From: Verrucomicrobiota bacterium
Lineage (GTDB): Bacteria; Verrucomicrobiota; Verrucomicrobiia; JADLBR01
Direction of reading: 5' to 3'
NCBI GenBank assembly: GCA_029560585.1
Contig: JAKQKQ010000005.1
Location: 1 to 64,000 of the forward strand
Length of the DNA stretch: 64,000 nt
Below are positions 60,160 to 64,000 of the stretch, one piece after another. The position numbers were made by a program, and so were the translations under genes. Position 1 is the stretch's first letter; every line of letters starts with the position of its first letter. The notes below the pieces were generated by a model. It was given only the letters and a program-made list of their open reading frames with translations, was not told the origin of the DNA and did no database searches.

Positions 60160-61960
60160 GGGGTTTCAATTCCTCGATCCGTTGGTTGAGACGCTCGACA
60201 TCTATGCCGCCGTCGGTCTCACTGACGATGCCCTTCAGGTACGGGGGCATTGGGTAATCAGTGATTCGTTCGTGCCAAGGAAGCATTGACAGGTCGCTGC
60301 ATACGCTGATGGCGAAGAGATCGGCATACTCCGCTCCAGCGCGGTCTCGCGGATGCTGGGGTGCACAGTCAATCGCTGCTTGGAGGAGCAGGCTTTGGGG
60401 TTGGCTCCCTTTGCCGGTGGCGATTTTGGAAGAGATGATTGTCCGCATGACCCGCGGGCTGGCCCCCTTCCGGAAGAAGAGCTGGGCCGCATCCCGGAGG
60501 AGGGTGCCCGCCGGATCCCAGGCCACATCGGGCAGAAGATGGGCAGCCACCGCGCAGAGGATGGCCGGATAGTCTTCCTCCACCGCGGACAGGACGGGGA
60601 TGAACATGAACCGACTGGCCATCGCCGAGCCGACGCGCCAGGGGCAATTAGTCGTGGCGATCAGCAAGGTTCGGCCAGCCCGCGAAGAGTCGGACAAGGC
60701 ATTGAGCATTTCGGCGGTCACTGCGGCCGATGCGCCGCCGTCCATATTCATGGATTGCCGCTCCATCTGGAAGGCTTCGGTGATCTCATCGATGACCCCG
60801 AACGCCGGGCTCAGTTCCTTGAAGATCCGGAACTGAAGGCGCACTCGCTGTTCGGTCTGGCCAACCAGGGACCCTTTGGGGCTGACCAGCGAATAGGCCG
60901 GAGTCTGGGAAAGCAGGGCGGTCAGGAGAGCCATGTCTGTCTTGGCGGACGAGGGCGCCCCGGCCAAGAGCACATTCATCGGGGTGTGCCGGTCGCCTTC
61001 CTTGAGGCCGATGGCCCATTTCTGAAGGAGATCCATGACCCTCTCGACCGTGCGACCGACCAGCCTGATCCCCCGGACGCGTTCGATGTCGAGAAGGTGG
61101 AGGGTTCCTTCGGACAGCGAGACGACGTCGGCTCGTTTGCGCTCGACGATGCGCGTGTGCGTGATCGGTCGGCCAGAGCGCGACGACTCCAGAAACGCCT
61201 CTTCGAGGCTCTGGTTGGGGGTGCGAGCCGTGAGGTTAGCCACCGCGGGATCGTCGAGGCCTGCCTCGAAGGCCGCCCCTTTTAAGTGGGGCATGGCCCT
61301 AAGCGCTCTGAGGAATGCCAGCTTCTCTTCACGTTCTGGCTGAGGCAGATGAACGGGTTGGAGGCAGTTCACAACGCACCGATCCATTCGCTCGGGCACT
61401 CCGGTGAGGATCATCAGGAACGGATGCCGGCGGCGCTGATAATCGCTTCCCATGATGACCAGCAACTCGTTCATCTGCATGACCCAGTCGTTCGGGGTGC
61501 CATGGCTGGCAAATGGGACGAGATCCTCTCCGAACTCAAGCAACGTCAGGGTCGGTGGGATATCGGCCCCTTGCTCAATCGTTTGTTGAATTGATTTGAT
61601 CAGGTCGAACGCGCGCTCGTGGGCGCCGCGTCCCGTGAGGGTATTTCGCGCCTCGTCCTGCAGCGGGATGTGGGCGGCCGCAAGTTTCGACTCGAATGCC
61701 CGCCTCTCGTTCGGGCTGAAAGCATCCCAGCACCAGCGTGGCCCGAGCGCCAGATTGAAGACCAGGGTCGCCATTCCGAACTCCTCCTTCGCGCGGCGGA
61801 TCAGAGTGTGCCGGAGGGGGCGAAGCTCGCCCCGTTCATTGATGTGGAGGTCGAGGAGGGACCGGCCCGACACCAACAAGGTCTGGTGCCCGGCTCGATA
61901 CGCGTCGAGGATCGGTTCGATGGTTGTTTTCTGGCTCTCGGGCGGCTCGATGTGACTCAT
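60146..61960 (-). CDS. Two-lobed AAA+ ATPase (Ycf46/MoxR-like organisation)
   Basis: The 604-residue product has an N-terminal lobe resembling a degenerate AAA fold (PTLTLLEFGEDLVPF, FLMILTGVPERMDRCVV) without P-loop. The active C-terminal AAA+ domain has Walker A GAPSSAKT (about 334-341), Walker B FGVIDEI (about 387-393) and sensor 1 ATTNCP (about 435). A C-terminal lid follows. The inactive-first, active-second order resembles Ycf46-type ATPases, but I did not prove the relation. It is upstream of, and overlaps by 14 bases, the DegT-like gene. Confidence 0.75.
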   Translation of the reverse strand: MSHIEPPESQKTTIEPILDAYRAGHQTLLVSGRSLLDLHINERGELRPLRHTLIRRAKEEFGMATLVFNLALGPRWCWDAFSPNERRAFESKLAAAHIPLQDEARNTLTGRGAHERAFDLIKSIQQTIEQGADIPPTLTLLEFGEDLVPFASHGTPNDWVMQMNELLVIMGSDYQRRRHPFLMILTGVPERMDRCVVNCLQPVHLPQPEREEKLAFLRALRAMPHLKGAAFEAGLDDPAVANLTARTPNQSLEEAFLESSRSGRPITHTRIVERKRADVVSLSEGTLHLLDIERVRGIRLVGRTVERVMDLLQKWAIGLKEGDRHTPMNVLLAGAPSSAKTDMALLTALLSQTPAYSLVSPKGSLVGQTEQRVRLQFRIFKELSPAFGVIDEITEAFQMERQSMNMDGGASAAVTAEMLNALSDSSRAGRTLLIATTNCPWRVGSAMASRFMFIPVLSAVEEDYPAILCAVAAHLLPDVAWDPAGTLLRDAAQLFFRKGASPRVMRTIISSKIATGKGSQPQSLLLQAAIDCAPQHPRDRAGAEYADLFAISVCSDLSMLPWHERITDYPMPPYLKGIVSETDGGIDVERLNQRIEELKPHVNV

Positions 61961-61990
61961 GGGAGATTCCCTTCGGGTTCTAGGCTGGGT

Positions 61991-62752
61991 TCAGTTAGCG
62001 GAACGGACGTACAGTCGTTGGTCAATCCGGTCGTGGTCAAAGGCCGGCTGCGAGTGTTTGCGGTGGCGCGCGCGCAGGTCGCAGCGTACACCGCGGGCGC
62101 GGAGTTCGGCCTGGAGGGCGTCGAGGGTCTGGGCGCAGGCGCCGCCCGTGAAGCCGTTGGCGTCGAAATGAATCTGAACCCCGCCGTCCTTCACCTTCGC
62201 CACTTCGATCGCGAGGCTCTGGCGTGTTCCCGGCCTAGTGGCCACTAGGAGTCCGTCCCCTGGCTCCAGCACGGTGGGGGTAAACCCGACGGACTGACAC
62301 GACTGCGCGATGATCGGAAGCAACTGCGCCTGCATCCGGGTCTGTCGCTTGACCACCAGTTCCCGAGCGACCACTTGAACACCAGCCCTGTCATTCCGGG
62401 CAACTAGCGATTCCAGTCTGGCCGTGAGGGCGCTCGCCTCGGATTGGGTGACATCGAGACCCGAGTTCGTGGCGAGGGCAAGCACCGCATCCCTGGCGGT
62501 TGCCGAGGATGCGATCGCCTCACGGATCTCGGGAAGAGACGCACGATGACGCGACTCCTGAATCGCCCCCGCCAGGGCCTTGCCGCCCCTGTATGCCAGG
62601 ACACCCCCGACCACGGCCCCTTTCACCGCGAGCTTTGTTGCCTGAAAGGTGACCCAGCCGACAGCGCTGATGACTTCGCCGAGCGAGATCAAAGGCTCGC
62701 TAGGGGGGACATCGATTTCCTCGATCGTTGTGGTGTTTCGGGTCTCGCTCAT
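61991..62752 (-). CDS. Membrane-anchored protein with DUF2997-like C-terminus
   Basis: The 253-residue product has a hydrophobic stretch at about 35-60 (VGWVTFQATKLAVKGAVVGGVLAYRGG), a helical middle part and a C-terminal strand-helix region: VKDGGVQIHFDANGFTGGACAQTLDALQ. This pattern (G-x-x-G-x-x-C then helix) resembles DUF2997, which is often found with DUF1257/Ycf35 and Ycf46-type ATPases. AGGAG upstream supports the start. The gene lies 30 bases upstream of the AAA+ gene. Confidence 0.6.
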   Translation of the reverse strand: MSETRNTTTIEEIDVPPSEPLISLGEVISAVGWVTFQATKLAVKGAVVGGVLAYRGGKALAGAIQESRHRASLPEIREAIASSATARDAVLALATNSGLDVTQSEASALTARLESLVARNDRAGVQVVARELVVKRQTRMQAQLLPIIAQSCQSVGFTPTVLEPGDGLLVATRPGTRQSLAIEVAKVKDGGVQIHFDANGFTGGACAQTLDALQAELRARGVRCDLRARHRKHSQPAFDHDRIDQRLYVRSAN

Positions 62753-62792
62753 GGTGGCTCCTGTGGGTTGTGTGTCTTGCTTCCTTTGGCGT

Positions 62793-64000
62793 CTAGACTC
62801 GGCGTGCGGTCGGAAAGATGGTTTCCCAGTCGGCCGGCGGGGCTTCGTCGGACGGGGAGTCATCTGGGTCACTGTGGATGCCCTGATGGTAGCCCGCGAC
62901 TGTCGCGCCGTTGCCGTTAGGACCAAACGGTTGCGTTGGGGAATCCGGGGGAGATTGGGGCACCCTCTCCTGGACCGCGTCGGAGGTGGTGGAAACTGGA
63001 TTCTGTGCATTCTCAGGGAGCCGGATGACATCCCTCTTGTACAGTTTGATGATGCTCGGGATGACCGGTTCGGCGGCGGCGATGAAATCCTGCTGGTATC
63101 CGTTCGGTGCCGTGCGAATGCGCTCATAGATTTCGCGCAAGACGTGGCCTTCTTCCCCGCGCAAGGCAGTGGCCCGAGCTTCCGCCGGACCACGTCGGAA
63201 CCTGGCCAGTTCCAGTTCCCTGGCGAAACCATTGGTGGGAAGCAGTAGGACCAGTGCATGCAGGAGAACGATCACTGCATAGAAAACACCCGTGGCCCCT
63301 GCCAGCCGTGTGGTTGAGGCCGCCGCCTCGGCATTCTCCGCCTTCGGTGCGCCTGCCTCATCCGCCTCGATGGCGCCCCCTTCAATTCTGATGCCGAGGT
63401 CGGTCCATTCGGCGGCCTGTTTCTGTTCCACCGCAAAGTCTGCCATGATCGCCGCGCGTTCTTGGGCAAACCCGAAAAGCCACAGGTAGAGGCTGGCCGC
63501 GGCGACGATATAGGCCACCCTGGCAAAGTGCATGCCCCAGATGCCGCAAGTCAGGCACCAATACCGAAGATCCTCACCGGCCATCAACGACGAGCGCGCC
63601 CTCTTAAAGACTCCCGAGAACCACGTGGTGGCCAGTTTCGTCAGGAGCGTCGCCACAAGCATTGACCCGATGAACCCAGCGCCCGCCACCCGCCGGAGCC
63701 AGATGGACATACCGCCGGTGGCCGGATCGAACCCAAAGTGCGGGGCCATGTTATATGCGAGAACATCGGCGATATCGCCCGAGCTGAGGAACTCCATCAA
63801 AGGAAGAAACAAGATCGCGCCCCAGAAGATCCATACCATCTTCCAATCGGCGCGATCTGCTAAGACACGCTGACGAAAACCGTCAAGGTCGCCATCATAC
63901 GCCACGATCCGGCGCTCGAGTCCACCCGCCCTGGCATCTAGATCGATTGCCGCTTCCACCTGATCGCGAAAGGCGCGGATCGTGCGCTGCCGTTCGCTGT
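62793..64000 (-). CDS. Multi-pass membrane protein, 5' end outside the window
   Basis: At least 402 residues are visible. The frame is open through the edge, so the N-terminus lies beyond 64000. It has four or five hydrophobic segments: WKMVWIFWGAILFLPLMEFL, FIGSMLVATLLTKLAT, VAYIVAAASLYLWLFGF and VFYAVIVLLHALVLLL. The part before the first is a polar, probably coiled-coil, region. The C-terminal part is a disordered Pro/Ser-rich tail. No family is recognised. It is the first visible gene of the AAA+ operon, 40 bases before the DUF2997-like gene. Confidence 0.72.
   Translation of the reverse strand, partial: SERQRTIRAFRDQVEAAIDLDARAGGLERRIVAYDGDLDGFRQRVLADRADWKMVWIFWGAILFLPLMEFLSSGDIADVLAYNMAPHFGFDPATGGMSIWLRRVAGAGFIGSMLVATLLTKLATTWFSGVFKRARSSLMAGEDLRYWCLTCGIWGMHFARVAYIVAAASLYLWLFGFAQERAAIMADFAVEQKQAAEWTDLGIRIEGGAIEADEAGAPKAENAEAAASTTRLAGATGVFYAVIVLLHALVLLLPTNGFARELELARFRRGPAEARATALRGEEGHVLREIYERIRTAPNGYQQDFIAAAEPVIPSIIKLYKRDVIRLPENAQNPVSTTSDAVQERVPQSPPDSPTQPFGPNGNGATVAGYHQGIHSDPDDSPSDEAPPADWETIFPTARRV

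Overview
The window is GC-rich bacterial DNA of PVC type (Planctomycetota, Verrucomicrobiota and relatives). The evidence is two S1 sulfatases, many Tat-exported sugar isomerase or oxidoreductase proteins, a very large PQQ-type beta-propeller protein, a TIGR03067-type secreted protein, a CWC-domain protein and dense families of hairpin repeats between genes. I cannot fix the phylum; no rRNA or tRNA gene was found.

Positions 1-42 kb look like chromosomal backbone. Carbohydrate genes are scattered as single units or pairs: fucose-isomerase-like protein, aldo/keto reductase, BNR/sialidase-like protein, SGNH hydrolase, Gfo/Idh/MocA oxidoreductase, two sulfatases, three TIM-barrel isomerase/epimerases, a PL6 lyase and a GDP-mannose mannosyl hydrolase. 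Most carry Tat or Sec signals, which suggests sulfated-polysaccharide and unusual-sugar chemistry outside the cytoplasm. Other backbone units are a short hybrid-cluster protein, a CPA2 antiporter, a CzcCBA/CusCBA-type metal efflux operon with a small His/Cys-rich partner, an ECF sigma/anti-sigma/PDZ lipoprotein operon, and a LolC/E-LolD-IlvE-McsA-like run.

From about 43.0 kb to the right edge the content is accessory. A tyrosine recombinase opens a plus-strand run of overlapping genes (unknown protein, HTH protein, Toprim primase-like, DUF3987) that resembles the replication module of an integrative element or phage satellite. It is followed by a gene-free 1.25 kb stretch with an iteron-like array. 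Next come a lower-GC minus-strand cassette (membrane protein, HEPN-motif protein, TIR-domain protein), a RadC pair, a tightly overlapping set of small genes with a clamp-loader-like AAA+ ATPase and a HAD-like protein, a MmeI-like fused restriction-methyltransferase, a DUF4177-like/YidD-like pair, and a minus-strand operon running off the right edge (membrane protein, DUF2997-like membrane protein, two-lobed AAA+ ATPase, shortened DegT-type aminotransferase).

The best candidates for undescribed biology are the membrane/HEPN/TIR cassette, the membrane/DUF2997-like/AAA+/DegT operon, and the direct and inverted repeat array at 47.99-48.83 kb. The backbone repeats include a mobile-looking 226-bp element bounded by CTAG, one copy of which has inserted into another repeat.
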